Assembly: GCF_902498785.1 (NCBI RefSeq)
Contig: NZ_LR701493.1
Span: 233,459 to 297,458 of the forward strand
Length of the DNA: 64,000 nucleotides
DNA from: Sphingomonas sp. EC-HK361
Lineage (GTDB): Bacteria; Pseudomonadota; Alphaproteobacteria; Sphingomonadales; Sphingomonadaceae
Reading direction: 5' to 3'
Shown here: piece by piece, positions 1 through 9,600 of the stretch
How positions within the stretch are numbered: position 1 is the first letter of the stretch
How the letters are laid out: every line of letters begins with the position of its first letter
Notes under the pieces: generated by a model
The model's database searches: none
The model's input: the letters and a program-made list of their open reading frames with translations, nothing else
Told to the model about the DNA's origin: nothing
Made by a program: the position numbers and the translations under genes

Positions 1-728
1 CGGTGGGCGCGAACTATCAGCTCACGCCCAATTTCGCCGTTTATGCGCGCTACGCCAACGGCTTCCAGACCAACAACGTCGATCCGATCACCACGATCGA
101 ACTCTACGAAGCAGGGGTGCGCGGCCAGTATGGCCGGTTCTTCAGCGGATCGGCGACGGTGTTCCGCACCAACTTCCGCAACCAGAACTACAACTTCGCC
201 GATCCCACGAACCCGACGATCCAGAGCAACATCAATGCCGACCTGCGCACCAAGGGTATCGAGATCGACCTGAACGTCCGCCCGATCGACTGGTTCTCGA
301 TCGATTTCCAGGGCGTGTTCCAGGAGCCGAAGCTCGTCAATCTGGCGATCAACGGCGCCAACCAGGAAGGCTTCGAGGGCAATCGCCCCGAGCGGACGCC
401 CGCGAAGCTCTTTACGATCACCCCGGCGATCAAACTTCCGAACGGTCTCGGCGAAATCTACGGCCGCTACAAATATATCGGGCGGATCTTCGCCGATGCG
501 GGCAATGGCGTCGCGCTGCCGAGCTACGGCGTGACCAGCGCTGGCGTCACGCTGAACCTGAGCGACTCGATCCAGGCCAATTTCAACGCCGACAACATCT
601 TCAACGTCATCGGCCTGACCGAGGGCAATCCGCGGCAGGGGCAGACCCAGGCGATCACCGATGGCTATTTCTACGCGCGCGGGATCGTTGGGGCGACCTA
701 TGGCGGGTCGATCACGTTGAAGTTCTAA
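1..728 (+). CDS. TonB-dependent receptor, C-terminal part (cut by window start)
   Basis: The reading frame is open from the first base to the TAA at 726-728, so about 241 C-terminal residues of a longer protein are seen. The sequence has the alternating aromatic and polar beta-strand pattern of a TonB-dependent receptor barrel and ends in the aromatic terminal strand GSITLKF, the usual Bam recognition signal. Family role: energised uptake of a large substrate across the outer membrane. The plug domain and signal peptide lie outside the window, so the substrate cannot be inferred from the protein. The glycosidase-like gene 80 bp downstream on the same strand hints at a carbohydrate. Confidence 0.9.
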   Translation, partial: VGANYQLTPNFAVYARYANGFQTNNVDPITTIELYEAGVRGQYGRFFSGSATVFRTNFRNQNYNFADPTNPTIQSNINADLRTKGIEIDLNVRPIDWFSIDFQGVFQEPKLVNLAINGANQEGFEGNRPERTPAKLFTITPAIKLPNGLGEIYGRYKYIGRIFADAGNGVALPSYGVTSAGVTLNLSDSIQANFNADNIFNVIGLTEGNPRQGQTQAITDGYFYARGIVGATYGGSITLKF

Positions 729-808
729 GCTTTTCGAAGCGGGGACGACCGGGCGGCGGGCGCAAATCGCGTTCCGCCGCTCTGCATTGGGCGTAACGGA
801 GCGATGCG

Positions 809-2827
809 ATGCGGATGATGGTGACCCTTCCGATACTGGCCTTGCTCTCCACGATCGGCAGCGCGGCGCCTGCACCCGTGCGGCCCGAGCTCGCCTATCA
901 GCTGACCGAGGGCCAGAACCTCAACGCCTTCGTCCGGAACGGACCCGTCGCGGCGCACCTCCTGCTGCGCAACGGCACCGATCCCCGCATTCTCGTCGCC
1001 TTCCCGGCAGGCAACAGCGGCGTCGGCCTGTGGTTCGATCGCACCGCCCGCGCGACGTGGCGGCTCGACCAGCCACCGCAGCCGCTCTCTCGCGGGGCGC
1101 TGCACGGCATCGGGGTGACTGCGAGCATCGATGCGCCGCGCCTCGTCCCCAGACAGGCCGTGCTGTCCAGCGTGCGCTTCCTGCGCGACTATCAGGCGGT
1201 CGGCACCTTCCCCGCAGAGGTCGGCGTGAAGCCGACAATCGCGGGCGATACGATGACCTGGCGCCGGACGCGGCTGGACGGCGCACCGGGCTATGACCTC
1301 AGCCTGCGCGTCGTGGAGGGGCGCATCGCGGGCGGCGCGATCGTCGCCGGCGCCAATCGCCGGATCCGCGTGGAGATTACGGCGCTTACCGGCGAGACGC
1401 CGCTCACCCCGCTCCCGATCGCGCAGTTGCTGAACGCCAACGCAGCGGCCGATCCCGCCGCGCGCAATGCGCTGGCGTTCCTCAGCTACCGCGAGAAGTT
1501 CCTCGCAGGGTCGTGGCGCTTCGATACCTATTTCGGGCGCGACACGCTTATGTCGGTGCGGCTGCTGATGCCCGCGCTGCGGCCCGTCGCGATCGAATCC
1601 GGGCTGAACGCGGTCATCGCGCGTCTGTCGCCCGGCGGCGAGGTCGCGCATGAAGAGGGGATCGGCGAGTTCGCGGTCGTCGCCAACCGCAAGGCCGGCC
1701 GCGCAGGCGACGCGGCCGAGTTCGATTACGGCATGGTCGATGACGATTACATGCTCGGCCCCGTCGCCGCGGACTATCTGCTCGGCCCCGGCCGCGCGCG
1801 CGCCGCAGCCTATCTGGCGGAACCGGTGCACAGCGAAAGCCAGCCGGGCAAGCGCGAGACGGTCGGCGCGGCGCTCGTCCGCAACCTGCGCTTCGTACTG
1901 TCCCAGGCGCGTCCGTTTGCCGAGCGTCCGGCCACCGCCACGCTGATCGCGATCAAGCCGGGGCGGATGACCGGCGAATGGCGCGACAGCGACGAAGGGC
2001 TCGGTCGCGGCATCTACCCCTATGACGTGAATGCGGCGCTGGTGCCCGCGGCGATCGGGGCGGCCGACAGGTTGCTGCGCGCCGGACTCCTCGATGCCTA
2101 TCTCTCTCCCGCCGACCGTGCGACATTCCAGCGCGCCGGTGCGATGGCACGGACATGGCGCGAAAAGGCGCCGCCGCTGTTCCGGGTCGAAATCGAGTCC
2201 GGCAAGGCGAGCGAACAGATCCGCCGCTACGCAGCGTCGCTCGGGGTGCCCGCCCAGCCCGGTCTGGCGGCGCTCGGGCGGGAGCCGCTCGTCTTCCACG
2301 CGCTGTCGCTTCGGAAAAGCGACGGTGCCCCCGTTCCGATCGTCAATTCGGACGAGGGGTTCGCGCTGCTGTTCGACACGCCGACGCCGGCCGATCTCGA
2401 TACCTATATCGGCGGCATCATGCGCCCCTTCCCCGCCGGCCTGATGACCGACATCGGGCTGCTCGTCGCCAATCCGGCGTTCGCGGACACCGCTGCGCAA
2501 AGCCGCTTCACGCCGGCGGCCTATCACGGTGCGGTCGTATGGTCGTGGCAGCAGGCGCTGCTTGCCGCGGGGATCGAGCGCCAGCTCGCACGGCGCGACC
2601 TGCCGCCAGCGACCCGCACGCGGCTGATCGCGGCACAGGCGGCGCTGTGGCGCGCCATCGGCGCCGCACGCGCGGTGCAGAGTTCCGAGCTGTGGTCCTG
2701 GGCCTATCGTGACGGCCGCTACCGCATCGTGCCCTTCGGCGCGGGCAAGGCGGATGTCGACGAATCCAATGCCGCGCAGCTGTGGAGCACGGTCTATCTC
2801 GCCGTCCGGCCGCCAAAGGCGCGCTAG
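809..2827 (+). CDS. Secreted (alpha/alpha)6-barrel glycosidase-like protein
   Basis: 672 aa. The start ATG at 809 has GGAG 8 bp upstream and gives a Sec signal peptide of about 19 residues ending STIGSAA. The middle of the protein (about residues 215-470) carries helix-rich blocks like six-hairpin glycosidases, such as FDTYFGRDTLMS near 242, EWRDSDEGLGRGIYPYDVN near 390 and a C-terminal WSWAYRDGRYR. No exact glycoside hydrolase family can be named by eye, and the catalytic acids are not certain. It follows a TonB-dependent receptor on the same strand and is convergent with the halogenase genes. Periplasmic or outer-membrane carbohydrate processing is an inference; enzymatic activity is unproven. 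Confidence 0.72.
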   Translation: MRMMVTLPILALLSTIGSAAPAPVRPELAYQLTEGQNLNAFVRNGPVAAHLLLRNGTDPRILVAFPAGNSGVGLWFDRTARATWRLDQPPQPLSRGALHGIGVTASIDAPRLVPRQAVLSSVRFLRDYQAVGTFPAEVGVKPTIAGDTMTWRRTRLDGAPGYDLSLRVVEGRIAGGAIVAGANRRIRVEITALTGETPLTPLPIAQLLNANAAADPAARNALAFLSYREKFLAGSWRFDTYFGRDTLMSVRLLMPALRPVAIESGLNAVIARLSPGGEVAHEEGIGEFAVVANRKAGRAGDAAEFDYGMVDDDYMLGPVAADYLLGPGRARAAAYLAEPVHSESQPGKRETVGAALVRNLRFVLSQARPFAERPATATLIAIKPGRMTGEWRDSDEGLGRGIYPYDVNAALVPAAIGAADRLLRAGLLDAYLSPADRATFQRAGAMARTWREKAPPLFRVEIESGKASEQIRRYAASLGVPAQPGLAALGREPLVFHALSLRKSDGAPVPIVNSDEGFALLFDTPTPADLDTYIGGIMRPFPAGLMTDIGLLVANPAFADTAAQSRFTPAAYHGAVVWSWQQALLAAGIERQLARRDLPPATRTRLIAAQAALWRAIGAARAVQSSELWSWAYRDGRYRIVPFGAGKADVDESNAAQLWSTVYLAVRPPKAR

Positions 2828-3498
2828 GTCGCGAAGAACCCGGTGATCGTGAGCCGGCCCGTCTGCGGGTCTGCCGGCAGCGGCGCATGCGGCGGGATCG
2901 CGCCCGAATGGAGCATGCGGCTGCGGTAGAGGAGCGCACGGTTATAGGCGCCGGGAATGCACGCGGTCTGATCGAACAGCGGCGTGTCGCCCGCGATATA
3001 CGCCATCGGCGGCGGCCCCCGCGCTGCGATCGCTTCGTTGAGCGCGGCGAAATAGGTCTCGCTACGCGCGGCATCGACCGTTTCGTATCCGCTCGACCGC
3101 TGGCGGTAGAAGGCGGTGCCGTCCGTGCCGTCGGGCACGAGGTAATGGATGAGCGCCAGCCGGCCGGGTTCCAGCGCATCGACATGCGGCAGCCGCTGCG
3201 ACAGCGACAGCGTATCGGGCGACGCGGTGACGATCGAGAAGCGCGCCTCCAGCACGTCCAGCGACGGCCCCGCGCCGAAGACTTCGCGCGCGATTCGCCC
3301 GATCAGCGTGGCCTGGGCGGGCATATAGCTATCCGGAAGCGTCGCCTTGATACCGGGATAGTGGCGCCCGGCCGGTTCGTAGCGCTGCTGCGCGGCGAAC
3401 CGGCGCAGGCCATCCGGATCGCGCGCGAAATTCTCGATGATCGCGACCGGTTCGCGTTCCGCGCCGACCAGCCGGACCGTGACGCGCGGCGCGTTCAT
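2824..3498 (-). CDS. DUF6445-like protein next to tryptophan halogenase
   Basis: 224 aa, no signal peptide. The start ATG at 3498 overlaps the halogenase stop as ATGA (3495-3498), showing translational coupling; a longer upstream frame is only the halogenase in another register. The protein has a conserved block around PHVDALEPGRLALIHYLV (residues about 103-120) with a His and Asp, and later a second His-containing stretch, resembling the cupin / 2-oxoglutarate-oxygenase-like fold of DUF6445 proteins. These are commonly found beside flavin-dependent tryptophan halogenases in sphingomonads and caulobacters. Function is unknown. The pairing suggests it works on the same substrate as the halogenase. 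Its stop overlaps the convergent glycosidase-like gene by 4 bp. Confidence 0.75.
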   Translation of the reverse strand: MNAPRVTVRLVGAEREPVAIIENFARDPDGLRRFAAQQRYEPAGRHYPGIKATLPDSYMPAQATLIGRIAREVFGAGPSLDVLEARFSIVTASPDTLSLSQRLPHVDALEPGRLALIHYLVPDGTDGTAFYRQRSSGYETVDAARSETYFAALNEAIAARGPPPMAYIAGDTPLFDQTACIPGAYNRALLYRSRMLHSGAIPPHAPLPADPQTGRLTITGFFAT

Positions 3499-5015
3499 CC
3501 GTGAACCGATGCCCGTGCGCCGGATTCGCCGAGCAGCGCCGCGATCGCGTCGTCGTGGCGGGGCAGCGTCGGCACCGCGCGCGCGATCACCGCCTCGATC
3601 TGGTCGAGCTGTCGGCGGTTGGCCGCGCCGTCCAGCGTATCGGCGATCGGCGCCGGCCCGGCCGCGACGATCCCCTGTCCGTTCAGCACCGCAAGCCAGC
3701 TCGCCTCGCGAAACAGTTCGTCGGACGACAGCATCACTCGTCCGGAGCGGGCATAGTGCGCCTCCTTCTCGATCAGCGTGTCGGGCAGCGCCATCGTCCG
3801 CGTGTGCTGCCACAGCGGGTGATGGTGGCCGGTCGTCGCGTGGTAATGCAGGATGAGGAAATCGCGGATGCCGTCCATGTCGCGCCCGAACAGCGCGTTG
3901 AACTGGCGCGCGAGCGCGGGATCGCAATCGGCGTCCGGGAACAGCGTGATCAGCTTTGCGATCGCGCTCTGGATCAGATGGATGCTCGTCGATTCCAGGG
4001 GCTCGAGAAAGCCCGAGGACAGGCCGATCGCGACGACGTTGCCGCGCCACGCCTCGCGCCGGAACCCGGCCTGAAAGCGCAGCATCCGCGGCTCGGCGAG
4101 CGCTTCGCCGTCGAGATTCGCGAGCAGCGTCGCCGCGGCCTCATCGTCCGACACGAAGCGGCTGGCATAGACATAGCCGTTGCCGGTGCGATGTTGCAGC
4201 GGGATGCGCCACTGCCACCCGGCGGGACGCAGCGTCGAGCGGGTGAACGGCGTCGTCTCTGCCACCCGTGCGCACGGCACCGCGACGGCGCGGTCGCACG
4301 GCAGCCAGTGCGACCAGTCCTCGAACGGTGATCCCATCTCATCGCCGATCAGCAGCGCGCGAAAGCCCGAGCAATCGATGAACAGGTCACCCGACAGCCG
4401 CTCGCCACGCTCGGTCGTCAGCGCCGTGATGACGCCGCTGTTGGCATCGTGCTCGACCTGCTCCAGCCGCCCCTCGTAACGGGTCACCCCCCGCGCCTCG
4501 GCGAGCGAACGGAGATACCGCGCGTAGAGGCCGGCATCGAAATGATAGGCATAGCCGAGCGTCGAGAGGATCGATCCGGGGTCGTTGCTCGGCCGGGCGA
4601 AGCCGCCTGCCTCCGCCAGTTGCGCTGCCAGCGAATAGGCCGACAGCGGCCGGTCGTGGCCGTCCGCCCGCGCGCGCAGCCAGCGCTGGTGGAACGGCAC
4701 CGCCCCAAGATCGACGCCGTAGCGGCCGAAGGGGTGGAAATAGCGGTGACCGGGGCGCGTCCAGTCGACGAACTCGATGCCCAGCTTGAAGCTCGCCTTC
4801 GTCTCGCGCACGAAGTCGGCCTCGTCCAGCCCGATCAGCTGGTTGAACCAGTGGATCGTCGGGATCGTCGCCTCGCCCACCCCGACCGTCCCGATCGCAT
4901 CGGATTCGAGGAGGCTGATCGACACCGTCTGGCCAAGCGTCGCGCCGAGCGCCGCCGCGGTCATCCAGCCCGCGGTGCCGCCACCCAATATCACCACCCT
5001 GCGGACGCGCTGCAT
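3495..5015 (-). CDS. Flavin-dependent tryptophan halogenase family protein
   Basis: 506 aa. The N-terminus has the dinucleotide motif VVILGGGTAGWMTAAALG, followed by GVGEATIPTIHWF. The WxWxIP halogenase signature is present as GWQWRIPL at about residue 266. The conserved lysine region reads ASFKLGIEF near 79, and the catalytic-glutamate segment reads GFLEPLESTSIH near 335. Family role: FADH2-dependent chlorination or bromination of tryptophan or indole-like substrates; a separate flavin reductase is needed and none is seen nearby. The gene is coupled by ATGA to the DUF6445 gene downstream. Homologues in TonB-receptor loci of this group often have unknown, non-secondary-metabolite substrates, so the actual substrate is open. 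Confidence 0.92.
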   Translation of the reverse strand: MQRVRRVVILGGGTAGWMTAAALGATLGQTVSISLLESDAIGTVGVGEATIPTIHWFNQLIGLDEADFVRETKASFKLGIEFVDWTRPGHRYFHPFGRYGVDLGAVPFHQRWLRARADGHDRPLSAYSLAAQLAEAGGFARPSNDPGSILSTLGYAYHFDAGLYARYLRSLAEARGVTRYEGRLEQVEHDANSGVITALTTERGERLSGDLFIDCSGFRALLIGDEMGSPFEDWSHWLPCDRAVAVPCARVAETTPFTRSTLRPAGWQWRIPLQHRTGNGYVYASRFVSDDEAAATLLANLDGEALAEPRMLRFQAGFRREAWRGNVVAIGLSSGFLEPLESTSIHLIQSAIAKLITLFPDADCDPALARQFNALFGRDMDGIRDFLILHYHATTGHHHPLWQHTRTMALPDTLIEKEAHYARSGRVMLSSDELFREASWLAVLNGQGIVAAGPAPIADTLDGAANRRQLDQIEAVIARAVPTLPRHDDAIAALLGESGARASVHG

Positions 5016-5103
5016 CGACCGATCTTCCCGTTACCAAAGCGGAGAAGAACCGGGTTTGGCGCAGATGGCAAGCAGGACCGCGCCGGCGCCGATGCCCAGT
5101 CAA

Positions 5104-6321
5104 TCAGAAGCGATAGGGCGAGAAGCAGCCGGCGTCGGCATCGGGTCGTCCCGCGAAATCTGCGGCGATGATATCAGCGGCGAGCGCTGCGAAGGTGATG
5201 CCGTTGCCGCCGAATCCGCTCGCCAGCCAGAGGTTCGCGCTGCCATCCACCCGGCCGATTGCGGGCAGCCCGTCGGGCGACGACCCGAAGCTTGCTGCCC
5301 AGGCGCAGTCCACCCCGACATGGCGCTGTGCGATCATCGCGCCCAGCTTCGCGCTGATCGTCCCCGCCTTCGCCCCGATAAGCGCGTCGCGCTGGCGCGC
5401 ATCGGCGAAATCCTCGTCCTCGCCGCCGGCGATCACCCGGCCATCGGCGGTCGCGCGCGTGTAGAGATAGGGCGAGGACGCCTCCCAGATCATCGCATTC
5501 TCGCGCCAGAGCGGCGCGGTTCCCGGCGCCGTCGCGATGGCGTAGCTCGATCCCACCGTGAAGGCCTGCGGCAGGAACAGCGTCGCGCGCTCATACCCCG
5601 GCGCCAGGATCACGTGGCGCGCGGCGATCGTCCGGCCGTCGCTGAAGACCACCCGGATGCTCGCGTCGCCATGTTCGATCCGGGTGACGTCATGCGGAGA
5701 GGCGATCGTAGCACCGCCGGCGCGCGCGCGGCGCAGCAGCCCGAGCGTCAGCGCGACCGGATCGACCTCGTAACTGCCGTCCGACACCAACGCAGCGCGC
5801 GGCGCGATGGCGAACCGGTCGGCAATCGCATCGCCGCGAGCGAAGGACGACGGCAAGCCCGCGTCACGGCGCGCCGCCCCCTCCGCCTCCAGCGCCGCTT
5901 CGTCGAGCAATGTCCCCGCCAGATACAGTTCCGGCCGCGCCACCCAGCCGCATTCGATCGCTTCCCCGGCGATGCGGTCGCCGAGGTCGCGCACCGCGGA
6001 AAAGACCCGGCGCCATCGACGTGCCGCCTCGGTCATGCCGATCGTGCGTGCGAGGTGGGTGAGCGGGACGTCGGCGTCCCACATGACCAGTGCGGTCGAC
6101 GCCGCGGTGCTGCCATGCGCGGGCGGACGCCGATCGACGACCAGCACGCGTCGTCCCATCGCGGTCAGACGATGCGCGATCATCGCCCCCATCACGCCGG
6201 CGCCGACGACGGCGATATCGACCGGGCCGGCCGGCAGCGTATCGGACGCGAGCGTGGTGGATTCGTCGGCGACCCAGCTCGGTCGGCCGCCGCGCAGGTC
6301 GCGATGCTCGGTCAATTCCAT
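5104..6321 (-). CDS. FAD-dependent oxidoreductase, DAO (glycine/D-amino-acid oxidase) family
   Basis: 405 aa. The FAD-binding motif IAVVGAGVMGAMIAHRL starts at about residue 36 and is followed by VLVVDRRPPAHGSTAAST. The C-terminus contains GLPAIGRVDGSANLWLASGF and a GGNGITFAALAADIIA stretch typical of DAO-family proteins. It probably oxidises an amine or a 2-hydroxy or amino acid in the cytoplasm; the exact substrate cannot be read. It lies 88 bp upstream of the halogenase on the same strand and may be co-transcribed. The 35 or so residues before the Rossmann motif are longer than usual; a later start is possible but no good alternative ATG with a ribosome site was seen. Confidence 0.85.
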   Translation of the reverse strand: MELTEHRDLRGGRPSWVADESTTLASDTLPAGPVDIAVVGAGVMGAMIAHRLTAMGRRVLVVDRRPPAHGSTAASTALVMWDADVPLTHLARTIGMTEAARRWRRVFSAVRDLGDRIAGEAIECGWVARPELYLAGTLLDEAALEAEGAARRDAGLPSSFARGDAIADRFAIAPRAALVSDGSYEVDPVALTLGLLRRARAGGATIASPHDVTRIEHGDASIRVVFSDGRTIAARHVILAPGYERATLFLPQAFTVGSSYAIATAPGTAPLWRENAMIWEASSPYLYTRATADGRVIAGGEDEDFADARQRDALIGAKAGTISAKLGAMIAQRHVGVDCAWAASFGSSPDGLPAIGRVDGSANLWLASGFGGNGITFAALAADIIAADFAGRPDADAGCFSPYRF

Positions 6322-6381
6322 GTCGCGATCCGATACGCGCAGGCATCGCCACGGTTCCTGCGACTCAGCGCGGCGATCGCC

Positions 6382-6567
6382 TCACACGGGGACAGCGACG
6401 TGCTTCCCGCCGAAGAACGCCTGCCAGTTCTCGATTGCGGTGATGACGATCTCGTCCATCGCATCGCCCAGCCACTCGGTCGATACGACGCCGAGCGCCG
6501 CGAAGAGGCTCAGCACGAGATAACATGCGACCGAAATCATCGCGAACTGGAACAGGCGCAGCGACAT
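6382..6567 (-). CDS. Small putative membrane protein
   Basis: 61 aa, not recognised. Residues about 5-28 (FQFAMISVACYLVLSLFAAL) form one clear hydrophobic membrane segment, followed by an acidic, possibly amphipathic tail. It sits between the terminator of the TonB-dependent receptor gene and the DAO oxidoreductase gene, 60 bp upstream of the latter on the same strand. No strong ribosome site is visible. Amino-acid composition looks protein-like rather than like an antisense frame, which is the main support. No function is proposed. Confidence 0.45.
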   Translation of the reverse strand: MSLRLFQFAMISVACYLVLSLFAALGVVSTEWLGDAMDEIVITAIENWQAFFGGKHVAVPV

Positions 6568-6614
6568 GCGGTCGAGATTGTGCAGCCGTCCGCGCTAAAC
6601 GCACCGGTCTCCTG

Positions 6615-6657
6615 AAAAAATGATCGCCGGCGCCGGAAGGTTCCGATGCCGGCGATC
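6615..6657 (-). terminator. Rho-independent terminator of the TonB-dependent receptor gene
   Basis: On the minus strand a perfect 10-bp stem, GATCGCCGGC pairing with GCCGGCGATC (plus-strand 6622-6631 and 6648-6657), is followed directly by a run of six T (plus-strand A6 at 6615-6620). It begins 14 bp after the receptor stop codon. This is a textbook intrinsic terminator and separates the receptor from the genes at 6.6 kb and below. Confidence 0.9.
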
Positions 6658-6671
6658 GAGGGGGAGGCTGG

Positions 6672-9600
6672 TCAGAACTGGAAGTTGACGGCGAGCGCGT
6701 AGGTGCGGCCGAAATACGCGGTGTAGAGCGGATCCTGGCGCACGGTATCGACGGTCAGGCGGTTCGTCTCGTTGGTGATGTTCGAGACCTCTGCGATCAG
6801 CTTCACATTGTCGTTGATGTTGTACGACGCTGACGCATCGACGAAGATCGAGCTTGCGTTCGCGGTCGAGTCGGCATCCACCGATCCGCTCGGCACCGCT
6901 GTCAGGAACGCCGACCGGTAGTTGACCGTCGAGCGGATGCTGAACTTCTTGTCCTCATAATACAGCGTGCCGCTCGCGGTTTCCGGCGACAGCCCGACGA
7001 GCGCCGCGGTGCGCGAAAGCGTCGGCGAGATGATGTAGTTGATGTTCGAGCGCACGCGCGTGAAGTTGCCCAGCGCCCCGAAATTCCTGAGGAATCCCGG
7101 CAGGAAGCGGAACGGCAGCTGCACGTTCACCTCTAGGCCGTTCAACGGGCCGCCCGGCGTGTTGTTGCTGCGCTGTACGGTGAACTGGTCGGTCGGGCGC
7201 AGCTGCGTGCCCGTCAGCAGCGACAGCGGCAGGCCGATATCCTGGAACGCCACCTGCTGGCTGGTGGTCTGGATATAGGTCTCGATATTCTTGTGGAAAT
7301 ACGCGACCGAGATCAGCGATCCGGGCGCGAAATACCATTCGAGGGACGCATCGAAGGTGTTGGCGCGGATCGGATCGAGGAACGGGTTGCTGAAGCTTGC
7401 GGTCTGGATCACCAGATTGGCCGATCCCGCGGGGATCAGCTGGCCATAGGATGGCCGCGACATGACCCGCGCCGCCGAGAGCCGCGCGATGAGATCGTGC
7501 GTGATATCGATCGCCACGTTCGCCGACGGCAGCCAGTCCTCATAGGACCGGCTGACGTTCGAGATGACGTAGCGCGAGGCGTAGGTCGATCCGGTGGGAT
7601 TGGCGGTCGTGATCGGCCCGTAGGTGTCAAGATCGGTGTGGACATACCGCACGCCCGCATCGCCGCGGATCGCGATCGGCAGCGTGTTTTCGGTATTGAA
7701 TTTCACCATCAAATAGCCGGACTTGTACTTCTCATCGACCCCGCCATAGGTGCCTTTGGCGCATTCCACGCTGCAGTAGACATAGCTGTCCAGCCCGACT
7801 GCCGAGCGGAACTTGTTCGGATCGATGGAGACGAAATCCTGCAACTGCCCGTCTAGGTTGCTGCCGATTCCCCTGGTGACGAAGGCGAAGTCCGCCACGC
7901 TGACGCCAGCGGGGAGCGCAAGCGGCGTGTTGGTCGCCAGCTGGCGTTCGCGCGCGGTGTACCTGTTGGTGCGATACTGGCCGCCGACCTGGACCGTGAA
8001 TCCCGGCGCCGCCTCCCATTCGGTGTTCAGCTCGAAGGTCTTGCTGAGGATCGTGTTGCGGCGGATGAAATTCGAAAGCTGCCCGCGCTGGTCGCCATTT
8101 GTAAGCGGCGGCCCATATTGAAAGAGCGCGGCATTGGTGGTGTCGATGCCGTAGGTGATATTCGGGATGTCCGGATTGTCGCGGAAATCGATCTCCCAGT
8201 TGCGGGTGTCGTTCGAATCGATCGCGACCTGCAGGCGGTTCACATCGAGCACCGACTGGTTGATCCCGGCCATGCCATACACACGGAAATTATCCGAAAA
8301 GCGGTGATCGACGTTGAGGTTCGCCTGCTTGTAGGTCGAGGTAAACCGCTCGTCCTGCATTTCCGAGCGCAGATCGACGCCGTCGAACAGGCCGTGGATC
8401 AGCGATCCGTTCTCATCGACCTCGATATCGCGCACCGACGTCAGCGGCTGGCCGTTGTTCGAGATCGCGCGGCCGAACGAGCGCGCGTCGAAATAGGTGT
8501 CGAGGCGATTGACCTTGAACCGCGAATACAGCCCGTCGAGCGAGATATCGGTGGCGTCGGTCGGCTTCCACTGCAACGTCAGCGATCCGGCCAGCCGGTC
8601 CTGATCCTGCGAGCTCTTCACCGGACGCGGCAGGCGCGGCAGATAGACGCCGCCACCCGGGCGACCGTTCACCCCGGTGCGGCTCATGATATAGTCGTAG
8701 GCCGCCGTCGTGCCGGTGCGCGGGTTGCCGGTGCTGCAATTGTTGGCGTCGGCGCCGATCGGGACGCCGTTGGGTTGGGTGTAGCCGGGGACCGGGCTGT
8801 TCGTCGCGGCGCCGCGATAGGTGTAGCCGACCGGCGTGCAGAACGGGAAGATGACGCCTGCATTCGCGGTGCCGGCGGGTTGCGCCAGGCCATATACCGT
8901 CGTCGGCACCACATCGACCGCCGAATAGGCATATTCGTCGATATGCCGCTTCGAATAGGCGATGCTGCCAAGGATCCCGAAGGTATTGCCGAACTTCTTC
9001 GAAACCAGCGCGGAAAGCCGCGGATCGACGTCGCGGCGGATATCGTTGTAGATGCCGCGCGCGGTGGCGGAGAGGACGAAATCCTTGCGCTGGTCGAACG
9101 GCTTGGGCGCGCGCAGATCGACCGTCGCGCCGAGCGAGCCTTCCTCCACGTCCGCCGACAATGTCTTGCGGACCGAGAGGCTGGAAAAGATCTCGGTCGG
9201 GAACGTCACGAAATCGAACGAGCGACCGGTGGCGACGCCGCCGCGGATATCGCTGCCGCTGACCTGGCTTACGCCTTCCATCCCGTTTATCCGCACCCGG
9301 GTGAACTGCGCGCCAAGGCCGCGAACCGAGATGTTGCGGCCTTCGCCGCCATCGCCGCGGGACAGCGCGACGCCCGGAATGCGCTGCATCGATTCGGCGA
9401 GGTTCGAATCGGGGAACTTGCCGATATCCTCGGCCACGATGCTGTCGATAGCCGCGGTCTCGTTGCGCTTGGCATTCAGCGCGCTGTTCAGCGACGCGCG
9501 GAAGCCGGTGACGACAATGTCCGGGTCGGACGGGCTTTCGGCGCCGCTCTGCGGCACGGCCGCCGGCGCACCGGTCTGGTCGGTCTGCCCTTCGACCGGG

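Noticed and set aside
725-2527. 600-residue open frame on the minus strand
   Set aside because: It is fully antisense to the glycosidase-like gene, is extremely rich in Arg and Ala, and shows no domain; typical of spurious frames in high-G+C DNA.
4777-6615. 612-residue open frame on the plus strand
   Set aside because: Antisense to the DAO oxidoreductase and the start of the halogenase gene, with Arg/Ala/Pro-rich composition and no recognisable motif.
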